This document shows, one piece after another, positions 27,634-37,241 of a stretch of 64,000 bases of DNA (position 1 is its first letter; each line of letters opens with the position of its first letter). This DNA is from Candidatus Methylobacter oryzae (GTDB lineage Bacteria > Pseudomonadota > Gammaproteobacteria > Methylococcales > Methylomonadaceae), in assembly GCF_003994235.2 (NCBI RefSeq), contig NZ_RYFG02000102.1:1-64000 (forward strand), in the 5' to 3' direction. The notes beneath the pieces were generated by a model that saw only the letters and a list, made by a program, of their open reading frames with translations, was not told the DNA's origin and searched no databases. Position numbers and translations under genes: made by a program.

Positions 27634-28580
27634 TGTCAGCATTTAGCCATCGCGTAAAAAACTTCTTTCATATTTTAGCGCTCTTCATTGGCATGGGCGT
27701 TATTTTGTCGTTGGTCGGCTTTGTTTTGGCGGGTGTCGACGGCATTTTATGGGCGGTTTTCTTAGGGATTTTGATATTGGCTATTAGCCCGAATATATCG
27801 CCGTCTTTCATCTTGTCCCTGTATAGCGGCAGATTGCTTTCAGCAAGTGATGCGCCCGGCCTTTACCAGGCCACACAAGAACTGGCCTCTCGCGCCCACT
27901 TGCCGGCGCCGCCCAAGCTTTATTACTTGCCCAGCCGGCTTATGAACGCTTTCTCTGTCGGCACATCGGCAAATTCGGCGATCGGCCTCAGCGATTCGCT
28001 GCTGAATACGCTGACTATGCGGGAAGTTATCGCGGTGCTGGCGCATGAGATTAGTCATATCCAACATAACGACGTACGGGTCATGACTTATGCCGATATT
28101 CTGAACCGGATCACCAACACCTTGTCTTTAACCGGCTTTTTGTTGGTTTTTTTAAACTTGCCGCTGTATTTGCTGGGTTTTGTGACGATTTCATGGTTTG
28201 CATTGGGCGTATTGATTATCGCGCCGACGCTTATGAGCTTCCTGCAACTGTCATTATCCCGAATGAAGGAATTCGATGCCGACCGCCACGCTATTCTATT
28301 AACGGATGATCCGGAAGCCCTGGCAATGGCATTGGCTAAACTGGAAGTTTACGAGTCATCAATTCTAGACATTCTGTTTGGCCGAGGTCACAAAGGATCA
28401 ATTCCATCTGTTTTTAGAACGCATCCTGACACCGAAGAAAGAATCAAGCGGCTGTTAAATTTAAAAAGTTCAACAAATCGGGAAGCGAAATATCCCGACC
28501 ATGAACGATTCTTCGTTCCCGTTCACTATCAAAAATCGATCAAAAAACCTCGCAGGCATCTGGGAGGATTTTGGTATTAG
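27633..28580 (+). CDS. M48 family membrane metalloprotease (HtpX-like)
   Basis: A 315-residue zinc protease of the inner membrane. Two hydrophobic helices at about 12-52 precede the HEISH zinc motif (138-142), and a second hydrophobic pair lies at about 165-205. EFDADRHA, about 70 residues on, supplies the third ligand. HtpX-type enzymes degrade misfolded membrane proteins under stress. It overlaps the MlaC-like gene by one base, suggesting cotranscription and an envelope-maintenance role. The C-terminal R/K-rich tail is short. Confidence 0.88.
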   Translation: MSAFSHRVKNFFHILALFIGMGVILSLVGFVLAGVDGILWAVFLGILILAISPNISPSFILSLYSGRLLSASDAPGLYQATQELASRAHLPAPPKLYYLPSRLMNAFSVGTSANSAIGLSDSLLNTLTMREVIAVLAHEISHIQHNDVRVMTYADILNRITNTLSLTGFLLVFLNLPLYLLGFVTISWFALGVLIIAPTLMSFLQLSLSRMKEFDADRHAILLTDDPEALAMALAKLEVYESSILDILFGRGHKGSIPSVFRTHPDTEERIKRLLNLKSSTNREAKYPDHERFFVPVHYQKSIKKPRRHLGGFWY

Positions 28581-28591
28581 ATTATTTGGCT

Positions 28592-28890
28592 GATGTTACG
28601 CAAGTGTCCACGAAAAGCACGAAAAAATATCGGCCCGAGGTTTCTTGCCGGCCGTGTTATATCCGGCATTGATGATCATCCGTTCGATAGTTCCCGCCTG
28701 TTCGGAACGTTGCCGGTTAAGACCTTCCAGGTTTTCAAAACCTGGAAGGTCTGCCTAGCTCTAGGTTTCTCGCCTAACCTTTGCTCAGGAACGGTTATCA
28801 TGACGACAGCCCGCACAGAGCGGTCTATAACGATAAACCCAACAGTGAAGGAACGATGTATTTTCACTATTTTCGTGCCTTTCGTGGACT
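28592..28890. repeat. TGATGTTACGCA repeat with inverted ends and a nested hairpin
   Basis: The element opens with TGATGTTACGCA, then GTCCACGAAAAGCACGAAAA, and closes with the complementary TTTTCGTGCCTTTCGTGGAC near 28870-28890. At 28720-28752 it carries a 33-bp AGACCTTCCAGG hairpin. The left end resembles 7202. It fills the convergent gap between the M48 protease and the Lon-like gene, and I see no gene in it. Confidence 0.8.
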
Positions 28891-28918
28891 ACGCTTTTTG
28901 ATCATCTACATCAATTAT

Positions 28919-31336
28919 TCAACCATCGTCTAAATGCAATTTTTGCTCTTCTGGTTTGCTGCTAAGCTCTTTCTTAATTTTACTGAACTGCAACAACTGG
29001 GCTTCAACTTGGCCGTTAAAGGATTTTGACTGGTAAACGCCCTGCTCGTTAACAAGCCCTGCTTCCATTCCGCTCAGTAATTCAAGCGCCTCGTCGACGG
29101 TCGTTACCGCATAAATATAAAATTGGCCGGATTGAACGGCATGAACCACATCCCAGCGCAGCATCAAATGTTTAATGTTGGTTGCCGGAATAATAACGCC
29201 TTGAGTGCCGGTTAAGCCTTTTTTGGCGCAAACATCGAAGAAACCTTCAATTTTTTCGTTAACGCCGCCTATCGGCTGGACGTTGCCGAATTGATTGACG
29301 GAACCGGTAATCGCCAAGTCCTGGCGTAACGGAACTTGCGCAATCGACGATAAAATAGCGCAAAGCTCGGCAAGCGAAGCGCTGTCTCCTTCAATATGTC
29401 CGTAGGATTGCTCAAAGACCAGGCTGGCCGCTACCGAGAACTCCGTTTTTCGGGAGTACCGTGAACCGATAAAACTCGACAATATCAGCACGCCTTTGGA
29501 ATGGATGGCTCCGCCTAATTTGGTTTCGCGTTCAATATCGACAACCCTACCACCGCCCAAGCGCGTCGTTGCCGTAATCCGGGAAGGCTGCCCAAAGCTG
29601 AATTCGCCCAATTGCAAGACCGAGAGCCCGTTTACCTGGCCTACCGTTTTCCCTTCAAGGTCAATTAATACCGTGCCTCTTTCGATATTCTCGTACAGTT
29701 TTTCCCTGAGTTTATCCAGCCGGTGCGTTTTGTGGTCGATCGCCTGTTGTACGTCGCTGTTGGTAATATGTTCGTGGCCGTTGCTATCGGCCCAATAGTC
29801 GGCTTCCGATAACAGATCCTTGATGCTGCGTAAGTGGGTTAACAACTTTTCCGCATCGCCGACCATTCTGGAGCTGTGTTCTATCACCCTGGCAACCGCA
29901 TTCCGGCTCAAAGGGCGTAAATTTTCGCTACGCGCGATAGTGCCCAGCAAGCGGGCATAGTCATGGTCATTGCCTTCCCTGGCAACCGAGTTGTCAAAAT
30001 CCGCGGCGATTTTAAACAGATCGTGAAATTCCGGATCGTATGCGCAGAGCAGATAATAAATTATCGGCTCCCCCATCAGGATCAGCTTTAGATTTAGCGG
30101 TATCGGTTCCGGCTCCAGCGATGTCGCGCTGATCAAACTCAGCGTCCGCTCCAAGGATTCGATGCGGATTTTGCCGGACTGCAGGGTTCTTTTCAGCGTA
30201 TCCCAGGCATAAGGTTGAGTCAGCAACTTTCGGGCATCGATCAGCAGATAACCGCCATTGGCTTTATGCAAGGCGCCGGGTTTGATCATCGTGAAATCGG
30301 TAACAAGCGAGCCCATGTAAGCTTGATGATCGGTACGCCCAACCAGATTGCTGTAATTCGGATGATCTTCATAAACAACCGGAGCCGCTTTCTTGTCGCT
30401 AAAATCCACAATCAAGTTCACGCCATAGCGTTTAAGCGGATTGGCTTCTTGCGCCAACTCCATAAACGGTAACATTTTTTCGCTTCGCGGCAGAAAGTCC
30501 AGCACATGATCGATAATGTCTTTTTGGGCTTCGTTCAAGTAACTCAGCACGGCTTCCTGTTTCGCATATTTTTCGATCAAGTCGTCTATCGAATGGTTGA
30601 CGGCCTGCTCCGCGACTTCGCGGTTCAACGCTTGCAATTTGCGCTTGGTTTCCTTGCGCCAAATAGGGAAGTTTTTCAACAGTTTTGCCAGGCGTTCCTG
30701 TAAGTCGAAAATAGTTTGCTGGATTTCGTGCTGCTTTTCTTTATCGAACTTATTGAACTGCTCGGGACTAATAATTTCGTTGTTTTCATCGGCCGGGGAG
30801 AACGCGTAACCGGTCGCAGTTTCGGTAAGAAGAATATGGGAATTCGCAGCATCCTCTCGCAAGCGGCTGAGTTCGCTTATTTCCCGCTGACGCGATTCGC
30901 TTTCAAGCTCGCCGGCCCTGGAGCGGTATTCGTCACCGTCGAAAGCCGCAGGAATAGCGACGCTAAGCTCATCAACCAGTTGCGCCATATCGTGCTTGAA
31001 CACCTTGCCTTGTCCCGGCATCAAGCGAATGGCTTTCGGCTTGGCCGGCTGGCTGAAGTTATTGACATAACACCAGTCCGAAGGAATGGCTTGACGGCCG
31101 GCTTCGTGTTCGACCAACTGGCGAATGGTCGTTAACTTGCCGGTGCCGGCAGGCGCCATCGCAAAAATGTTGTAACCGCTTTTATTCATACGGATGCCCA
31201 ATTTGACGGCATCCACCGCGCGTTGCTGCCCTACGGTAATATCAATATCCTCAAGCTCCTCAGTGGAGTTGAACTTTAATTGTTCAATATTGCAAGGCTT
31301 ATAAAGTTGTGAGGGGGCCAACGGTGTATTTTTCAT
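28919..31336 (-). CDS. Lon-like ATP-dependent protease (LonB type)
   Basis: An 805-residue AAA+ protease of the COG1067/LonB-like group. The Walker A motif is at 61-70 (APAGTGKLTT). The AAA region is interrupted by a long helical insertion (about 140-290). The C-terminal protease domain has the catalytic serine in EGDSASLAEL and the lysine in GGVNEKIEGF, the Ser-Lys dyad of Lon. It lacks the classic Lon N-domain. It probably degrades specific or misfolded cytoplasmic proteins. It is transcribed alone; 485 bases of AT-rich DNA lie upstream. Confidence 0.9.
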   Translation of the reverse strand: MKNTPLAPSQLYKPCNIEQLKFNSTEELEDIDITVGQQRAVDAVKLGIRMNKSGYNIFAMAPAGTGKLTTIRQLVEHEAGRQAIPSDWCYVNNFSQPAKPKAIRLMPGQGKVFKHDMAQLVDELSVAIPAAFDGDEYRSRAGELESESRQREISELSRLREDAANSHILLTETATGYAFSPADENNEIISPEQFNKFDKEKQHEIQQTIFDLQERLAKLLKNFPIWRKETKRKLQALNREVAEQAVNHSIDDLIEKYAKQEAVLSYLNEAQKDIIDHVLDFLPRSEKMLPFMELAQEANPLKRYGVNLIVDFSDKKAAPVVYEDHPNYSNLVGRTDHQAYMGSLVTDFTMIKPGALHKANGGYLLIDARKLLTQPYAWDTLKRTLQSGKIRIESLERTLSLISATSLEPEPIPLNLKLILMGEPIIYYLLCAYDPEFHDLFKIAADFDNSVAREGNDHDYARLLGTIARSENLRPLSRNAVARVIEHSSRMVGDAEKLLTHLRSIKDLLSEADYWADSNGHEHITNSDVQQAIDHKTHRLDKLREKLYENIERGTVLIDLEGKTVGQVNGLSVLQLGEFSFGQPSRITATTRLGGGRVVDIERETKLGGAIHSKGVLILSSFIGSRYSRKTEFSVAASLVFEQSYGHIEGDSASLAELCAILSSIAQVPLRQDLAITGSVNQFGNVQPIGGVNEKIEGFFDVCAKKGLTGTQGVIIPATNIKHLMLRWDVVHAVQSGQFYIYAVTTVDEALELLSGMEAGLVNEQGVYQSKSFNGQVEAQLLQFSKIKKELSSKPEEQKLHLDDG

Positions 31337-31821
31337 AAGTTATGTCTTGTATGGAAAACTTAGTTTATTAATTGGGTAACGTTTAGTATACGCTTCCTGC
31401 GTTTTGTGCAGAAACTATACTAATTATGAACGGCTTATGCCCTAAGGGCATAAGTTTCGTTTGAGCGGACAAGCCGCTCAACTCAGCTTTATAGATAATC
31501 GTTTAGAGGTTGATAATTAACAACTTTCAATTCAATAATAAAATACGTTTTTAATAATACCCGCTATTTAATCTTATTTCTATACCATTGTCACAGCGGG
31601 TATTAGTTACATCCGCACCATCTATTCGCTTCCGATAATTAATATCTTAACAAATACTAATTGCACGGCTAAAAAGAGCATTAATTCTAGCCTGTTTTTA
31701 TCTTTTCTGTGGAACTAGGTATTTGCACTAATATTTTTATTCATCATTTTTTGTTTCAATAACCGCAACTGGTTTTTGTTCATTAATTAACAAAATCTTA
31801 TACGAATTTAGTAACGTAGAT
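31337..31821. other. AT-rich gap with one two-hairpin element
   Basis: At 31434-31493 is a full copy of the two-hairpin element: TTATGCCC facing GGGCATAA, then TTGAGCGG-N5-CCGCTCAA, ending CTCAGCTTTATA. The rest (31494-31821) is AT-rich with no open frame I trust. It may hold promoters for the divergent Lon-like gene and the small gene at 31837, but no consensus box stands out. Confidence 0.6.
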
Positions 31822-31836
31822 GTGAGTGAAGTGGAA

Positions 31837-32040
31837 ATGAGTACACCCGTCCAAGACGCCATTTTAAACCCGATAGCGTCTTTTACACCTGTCAACCTCC
31901 CCGACTGCTATACAAAAATTGCCGAACTTGCTTTTTATAAAGCGGAAAAAAGAGGTTTTAAAACAGGTCATGATTTTGATGATTGGCTAGAGACGGAACG
32001 GGAGTATAAAGAAATGCTTGCTAAAGACATTCTTCACTAG
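31837..32040 (+). CDS. small DUF2934-like protein
   Basis: A 67-residue protein whose core, KIAELAFYKAEKRGFKTGHD followed by FDDWLETEREYK, matches the DUF2934 pattern (helical, about 60 residues, unknown role). I use the ATG at 31837; a GTG at 31822 in the same frame is possible and neither has a good ribosome site. It is the first of three consecutive plus-strand genes with the cold-shock protein and the HPF fusion, though gaps of 40-190 bases separate them. Confidence 0.7.
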   Translation: MSTPVQDAILNPIASFTPVNLPDCYTKIAELAFYKAEKRGFKTGHDFDDWLETEREYKEMLAKDILH

Positions 32041-32226
32041 ACCGGATTAATTTAAATACTTTAAATTTCTTATACTACTGGAGATGTTATGGCTGATTAA
32101 CTAAATAATATTCAATAAAAATACTTGGTTAACTATTTAACTGATAGTTTCCATTTACAGCAAACAGAATTAAGTAATATATCCATTACTTAATGAAAAC
32201 TAAATTTATTCTTTGGGATTTTAATT

Positions 32227-32439
32227 ATGTCGACACAAACAAATACCGGTACAGTAAAATGGTTTAATGCTAGCAAAGGCTTTGGTTTCATCGAACAGGA
32301 AAAAGGCCCTGATGTATTTGTGCATTACAGCAATATCAGTACTACAGGATTTAAATCATTGACCGATGGACAAAAAGTAAAATTCAACGTCACACAAGGA
32401 AAAAAAGGTCCGCAAGCTGAAGATTTAGTTATTCTCTGA
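32227..32439 (+). CDS. CspA family cold-shock protein
   Basis: A 70-residue single cold-shock domain. The RNA-binding motifs are intact: KGFGFIEQ (RNP1) and VFVHYSNI (RNP2), with TGTVKWFN at the N-terminus. It should act as an RNA chaperone that melts mRNA structure. The 187 bases upstream are AT-rich and could be the long leader common for csp genes. A second CspA protein is encoded at 37866, and a cold-shock domain occurs in the next gene. Confidence 0.93.
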   Translation: MSTQTNTGTVKWFNASKGFGFIEQEKGPDVFVHYSNISTTGFKSLTDGQKVKFNVTQGKKGPQAEDLVIL

Positions 32440-32487
32440 TGCTGCAATAACCAACTCATTCCCGTATTTAGCCGAAGGGTGACTGAT

Positions 32488-33030
32488 ATGCAAATCCCAT
32501 TACAAATTACTTTTCGTGGGATACCTCATTCAGATGCCGTAGAGGCTCGAATTCGTGAGAAAGTAAGCAAGCTGGATAGATTTCACTCGCATATTATGAG
32601 CTGCAGAGTGGCGGTGGAGTCCGAGCACCACCGCCATCATCAAGGCAACCAGTACCATATCCGCATCGATATTACCACGCCTCGCAGGGAATTGCTCGTC
32701 AGCCGCGAGCATCACGACAAGAAGGCCTATGAAGATATTTATGTGGCCATACGCGATGCCTTTAACGTAGCGGCAAGATTACTGGAAGATTATGCACGGA
32801 TTCAGCACGGTAAAGTTAAAACCCACAACCTGCAAAGCGCCGGAACTGTAATCCGCGTATTGCCGGAAAAAGATCACGGTTTTATCGAGTCTGAAGACGG
32901 GCGTGAAATTTATTTCCACCGGAACAGCGTGACAGGAAATGGATTCGATTCGTTACAACCGGGCGACGAAATCCGTTATATCGAGGAAAAAGACGATCTC
33001 GGCCCGCAGGCCAGTATTGTTTATTCTTGA
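32488..33030 (+). CDS. HPF/RaiA-type ribosome-binding protein fused to a cold-shock domain
   Basis: About 180 residues with two domains. Residues 1-105 are a sigma-54-modulation/HPF-like domain (LQITFRGIPHSDAVEARIRE, and HIRIDITTPRRELLVSREH), which in relatives binds the ribosomal decoding centre and silences ribosomes. Residues about 115-180 are a divergent cold-shock domain (SAGTVIRVLPEKDHGFIESE, REIYFHRNSV). I prefer the ATG at 32488 because AAGG lies nine bases upstream; the GTG at 32479 overlaps that site. It sits 48 bases after cspA. The fusion suggests ribosome protection linked to RNA binding in the cold. Confidence 0.88.
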   Translation: MQIPLQITFRGIPHSDAVEARIREKVSKLDRFHSHIMSCRVAVESEHHRHHQGNQYHIRIDITTPRRELLVSREHHDKKAYEDIYVAIRDAFNVAARLLEDYARIQHGKVKTHNLQSAGTVIRVLPEKDHGFIESEDGREIYFHRNSVTGNGFDSLQPGDEIRYIEEKDDLGPQASIVYS

Positions 33031-33066
33031 AGCGGCCGGCCCGGCCGTTGCAACTCAGGAAAATTA

Positions 33067-33284
33067 GTAACTACTCAGCGTATGTTTAATAGAACACGGA
33101 TGACACGGATTAAACAGATAAACACGGATTTAAAGCTGAGTTGAGCGGCCTGTCCGCTCAAACGAAACTTATACCCTTTGTGGGTATAAAAACTCAAACA
33201 AACCGAGGTTCAAGCTAAAAATCCGTTTAAATCCGTCCTATCTGTGTCATCCGTGTTCCATTTTTCTATGCGCTGAATAGTTAC
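33067..33284. repeat. ACGGATGACACGG element with a nested two-hairpin element
   Basis: The left end GTAACTACTCAG and right end CTGAATAGTTAC are inverted copies, followed inward by AACACGGATGACACGG and its complement. The 218-bp unit has been interrupted at 33131-33189 by a two-hairpin element (TAAAGCTGAGTTGAGCGG onward). A related uninterrupted copy of 163 bp is at 41614-41776, and a shorter one at 46230-46334. It lies between the HPF fusion and topB. Confidence 0.88.
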
Positions 33285-33297
33285 AAAAATTATTCTA

Positions 33298-35640
33298 TTA
33301 ACGCTCGCCGAAAACCATTTCTACCTTACCGTCGACCAATTTCAGGTTAGCTTCAAACTCCTCACCTTTGCCGGACTTAAAGCCTTTTAGCATTCCTGTC
33401 TCGCCTTTGCTTAATAACTTTTTAGCCATAGCACCAGTAATTTTTTTATGCGCGACGGTTTTCCAGATCGTCATTTTACAGCCATTGCGCCATTCGCTAC
33501 AGCCGTAGGCTTTTGCTGTCTCAACAATCTTGCCGTTACACAGCGGGCAATCGGCAATCGCTTCCTTTACGGTAGCGCGCTGTACCGGCTCGGCTTTGAT
33601 ATAGCCGGTTTCGCCTTGTTTGTTCAGCGTCAATTGCGCGTTAAACACTTCATCGTCCAGCTTAAGCGCGTAGACATGCAGGGTGCGGTTGCTTTGCAAT
33701 AACTGGCAGGCCATATCATGGCTAACCGCTACGCCATACACTTGTTTCCACAACACAAATTGGCAACCGGCTTTCCAGGCGCTGCATCCGTAGCCTTTTC
33801 TGCCTTCTATGACCGGCTGCCCGCATAACGGGCAATCGCCCAAGCGGCTTTGATCGTAAAGCGGCCGTTCCGATTCGTCTTTAATTTGCTGGGTAAACTG
33901 GATGATTTCGGCCATGAAGCGGTCTGGATCGTAATTGTTGTGTTCAATCTTTTTGAGCTTGGCCTCCCATTCGCCGGTCATCGCTGCGGACTTCAAGCGG
34001 TCGTCGGCAATGATAGAGATCAGATGCCGCCCCGATTCGGTGCTGGTCAGGGTCTTTTTTTGCCGCTGGATATAGTTGCGCTTGATTAACACCTCGATAA
34101 TCGAAGCCCTGGTTGCCGGCGTGCCCAGGCCTTTTTCTTTTAACGCTTCCTTGAGTTGCTCGTCGTCGCAGGTTTTACCGGCCGATTCCATGATGCTGAG
34201 CAAGCTGGCTTCGTTGTAAGGTTTGGGCGGCGTGGTTTTGCCCTGGTTGATCGACGCTTGCTGCGGGCCGGTTTCGCCTTTTGCAAAATTGGGCAGGATT
34301 TTCAGCTCTTTATCGGCTTGCTTTGAACCGTCGTTTTTATACAAAACCTGCCAGCCGGGCGATTCGATAACAGTGCCGGTGGTTTTGAATTTGACTTCGC
34401 CAACTTCGGCTTCTGTACCGACACTGCCTAAAACGGTAGTAATCCGTTTGATGCAAGGCGGGTAGAACGCTGCAATAAAGCGCAGGACTATCGCTTCGTA
34501 GACTTTGGCTTCATGGCCCGAAAGCCCGCCCGGCACTGCGCTTGTCGGTATGATCGCATGGTGATCGCTGACTTTGGCATCGTTGAATGTGCGGCTGCCT
34601 AATGTCAATTTGTCGAGATCCAACGGCTCAATCTGCTGCTCGAATTTAGCCCGTAATTTGTTCAGCAAGGGCTTCACGCCCGGCTTCATATCATTGCTTA
34701 GGTAGCGGCTGTCGGTACGCGGATAGGTGATGTGCTTTTTTTCATATAATTGCTGGGCGCAGCTTAAGGTCTGGTCGGCAGTCAGGCCGTAGCGGATGCT
34801 CATGTCTTTTTGCAGGTCGGTCAGGTCATACAGTAACGGCGGGCTGACCGTTTCTTTCTTGCCTTTGACTTCGTCGATCCGAAAATCCCGCCCGGCGACT
34901 TGATTCAGCAGGGCTTCCGCATCGGCTTTGTTGTCGAAGCGGCCGCCGGTATATTGAAAATCGGCGTCCCGGTACAGGGTGTGCAATTCCCAGAAATCCT
35001 TCGGCACGAAGCTGCTGATTTCCGCATCTTTTTGTACGATTAACGCCAACACCGGCGTTTGCACGCGGCCTATCGTCCATAAGCTGCGTTGCTGCCCGAA
35101 CTTCAGCGTATAAAGCCGCGTCGCATTCAAGCCGACGATCCAATCCGATTCGCTACGGCATTTGGCGGCCCGGTAAAGCCCGTCGTAGGCATGGCCGTCC
35201 TGTAACCCGGCAAAGCCTTTGCGTATTGAGTCGTCGGTTAAGGAACTGATCCACAGACGTTTAAACGGTTTTTGCACGCACCCGGCCCAGGACAAAATGT
35301 ACCTGAAAATCAGCTCCCCTTCCCTTCCGGCATCGGTCGCGCAAATGATTTCATCGGCTGTTTTGAATAAGCGCTTGATAATGTTCAACTGCTTTTGCGC
35401 AGAGGCATCGCCCCTGGCTTTCAGGCCGAATTTTTCGGGAATAATCGGCAGCGATTCCAACGACCAGCGTTTCCAGGCCTGGTTATATTCATCCGGTTCT
35501 TTCAATTCGACCAGATGACCGAACGCCCAGGTAATTTGATAGCCGTTGCCCTCAAAATAGCCGTCGCGCTTGCCGTTGATATTCAGGCATTTGGCTATGT
35601 CGCGTGCGACTGAGGGTTTTTCGGTCAGGATGACTTTCAT
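33298..35640 (-). CDS. topB: DNA topoisomerase III
   Basis: A 780-residue type IA topoisomerase that relaxes and decatenates DNA through a single-strand break. The Toprim domain (ILTEKPSVARDIA, then ATDAGREGELI) starts the protein, and the catalytic tyrosine is Y306 in ITYPRTDSRYLS. The motif GRVQTPVLALIV is typical of TopB. The C-terminus has two zinc-ribbon-like units (CPLCGQPV and CPLCNGKI, each followed by GCSxW-x-x-GC), more than E. coli TopB. It is not near dnaQ or mobile genes, so it is probably the housekeeping copy. Confidence 0.95.
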   Translation of the reverse strand: MKVILTEKPSVARDIAKCLNINGKRDGYFEGNGYQITWAFGHLVELKEPDEYNQAWKRWSLESLPIIPEKFGLKARGDASAQKQLNIIKRLFKTADEIICATDAGREGELIFRYILSWAGCVQKPFKRLWISSLTDDSIRKGFAGLQDGHAYDGLYRAAKCRSESDWIVGLNATRLYTLKFGQQRSLWTIGRVQTPVLALIVQKDAEISSFVPKDFWELHTLYRDADFQYTGGRFDNKADAEALLNQVAGRDFRIDEVKGKKETVSPPLLYDLTDLQKDMSIRYGLTADQTLSCAQQLYEKKHITYPRTDSRYLSNDMKPGVKPLLNKLRAKFEQQIEPLDLDKLTLGSRTFNDAKVSDHHAIIPTSAVPGGLSGHEAKVYEAIVLRFIAAFYPPCIKRITTVLGSVGTEAEVGEVKFKTTGTVIESPGWQVLYKNDGSKQADKELKILPNFAKGETGPQQASINQGKTTPPKPYNEASLLSIMESAGKTCDDEQLKEALKEKGLGTPATRASIIEVLIKRNYIQRQKKTLTSTESGRHLISIIADDRLKSAAMTGEWEAKLKKIEHNNYDPDRFMAEIIQFTQQIKDESERPLYDQSRLGDCPLCGQPVIEGRKGYGCSAWKAGCQFVLWKQVYGVAVSHDMACQLLQSNRTLHVYALKLDDEVFNAQLTLNKQGETGYIKAEPVQRATVKEAIADCPLCNGKIVETAKAYGCSEWRNGCKMTIWKTVAHKKITGAMAKKLLSKGETGMLKGFKSGKGEEFEANLKLVDGKVEMVFGER

Positions 35641-35687
35641 GATGCTGGTGACGCTCCGGGGCCACGTTTAGAAACATGCCTCTAGTC

Positions 35688-35720
35688 AGACCTTCCAGGT
35701 TTTAAAAACCTGGAAGGTCT
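35688..35720. repeat. short AGACCTTCCAGG hairpin
   Basis: A 33-bp palindrome, perfect when extended by TC and GA at the ends, between ppnN and topB on the minus strand. It may act as a stem in the mRNA between these two genes. Confidence 0.9.
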
Positions 35721-35755
35721 GACTGTCGTATTATTAACGAGCGGCAACGCTCTCG

Positions 35756-37126
35756 TTACTTGATAATCTTATAACACGGCGAATATTTTTTCCCCGGCAA
35801 CTTCATACGGTGCTGCGCAACGAACGAAGCCAGCAGCGAATCCATCAGCGCCATGATGTCTTCATCGCCATGAATTTCGAAATGTCCGTATTGCTCAATC
35901 GCACGTATGCCCTCGTCTTTGACGTTGCCCGCGACAATGCCTGAGAACGCGCGGCGCAGATTAGCGGCAAGCAAATGATTCTCCTGATCTTTATGCAGGG
36001 CCAGATTGCTCATGTTGTCATGGGTAGGCGTAAACGGCTGCTGAAACACATGATCAACCTTAAGCAACCAGTTGAAATAATACGCATCTCCGGTTTCTTT
36101 GCGGAACTGGCGCACCTGCTGAATACCTTCCTGCATTTGCCGGGCAACCTCGGCCGGGGCGTCGATAATGATTTTGTAACGCTGTTGTGCGGATTCGCCC
36201 AAAGTGCCGGCGATAAACCGGTCGATTTCCTCGAAGTAATCGGCCGAACAATCCGGGCCGGAAAATATCAACGGAAACGGCATGTCTTTATTTTCAGGAT
36301 GCAACAGCACACCCAGTATATAAAGTATTTCTTCCGCCGTGCCGACGCCGCCGGGAAAAACCACGATACCATGCCCGATGCGAACAAAGGCTTCCAAGCG
36401 TTTTTCAATATCCGGCAGGATCACCAGATCGTTAACGATGGGATTCGGCGACTCGGCCGCGATGATTCCGGGTTCGGTTATGCCTAAATACTGGCCGTTT
36501 TTGATCCGCTGTTTGGCATGACCGATAGTTGCGCCTTTCATCGGGCCTTTCATTGCGCCCGGTCCGCAGCCGGTGCAAATATCCAGACCGCGAAGGCCCA
36601 TCTCGTGCCCTACGATCTTGCTGTAATCGTATTCCTTGCGGCTGATTGAATGCCCGCCCCAGCACACCACCAAATTCGGATTGGTCATCGGCCGCAGAAT
36701 TTTGGCATTGCGCAAAATGTGGAATACGGCGCTGCTGATACCCTCCGACGTTTCCAGATCGATTATTGAATTATTGGTAATCTCGTCGCTGATATAGATA
36801 ATGTCCCGCAGCACCGCGAACAAATGTTCATTGATGCCTTTAATCATTTTACCGTCAACAAAAGCATGGGCCGGAGCGGACTTTACCTCCAGTTTAATAC
36901 CACGCTGCTCCTGAACTACGCGTATCTCAAAATCGGGATAGCGTTCCAGCAGCTCCTTGCCGTCATCCATCGTGCCGCCGGAATTCAATACCGCGAGCGA
37001 GCAATTGCGAAATAACCGGTACAGCCCGCCCTGGCTGGTATCCAGCAATTTGCTTACTTCAGTCTTGGACAGCACGTCCAACCGTCCTTCAGGCGTAATA
37101 CGCGCGTCAACCACTTGGTATTTCAT
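35756..37126 (-). CDS. ppnN: nucleotide 5'-monophosphate nucleosidase (LOG family)
   Basis: A 456-residue protein that matches the length and domain order of PpnN/YgdH, which splits nucleoside monophosphates (preferring GMP and related purines) into base and ribose 5-phosphate and is controlled by (p)ppGpp. The central LOG/lysine-decarboxylase-like domain has FPGGVGTAEEILYILG and the arginine/glutamate catalytic set. An N-terminal DUF4478 region and a C-terminal DUF3412 region flank it. AAGGAG stands four bases before the ATG. It lies upstream of topB, with a hairpin repeat between. Confidence 0.93.
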   Translation of the reverse strand: MKYQVVDARITPEGRLDVLSKTEVSKLLDTSQGGLYRLFRNCSLAVLNSGGTMDDGKELLERYPDFEIRVVQEQRGIKLEVKSAPAHAFVDGKMIKGINEHLFAVLRDIIYISDEITNNSIIDLETSEGISSAVFHILRNAKILRPMTNPNLVVCWGGHSISRKEYDYSKIVGHEMGLRGLDICTGCGPGAMKGPMKGATIGHAKQRIKNGQYLGITEPGIIAAESPNPIVNDLVILPDIEKRLEAFVRIGHGIVVFPGGVGTAEEILYILGVLLHPENKDMPFPLIFSGPDCSADYFEEIDRFIAGTLGESAQQRYKIIIDAPAEVARQMQEGIQQVRQFRKETGDAYYFNWLLKVDHVFQQPFTPTHDNMSNLALHKDQENHLLAANLRRAFSGIVAGNVKDEGIRAIEQYGHFEIHGDEDIMALMDSLLASFVAQHRMKLPGKKYSPCYKIIK

Positions 37127-37241
37127 AAGACTCCTTAATTAGTTATGTCTTGGCGACAAAAAACGAATATTTCCGATTCATCCGGTATTCAGCGATCAAC
37201 GGCTATTGTTGACACAGATTAATTATCACGGGGTATTTAAA

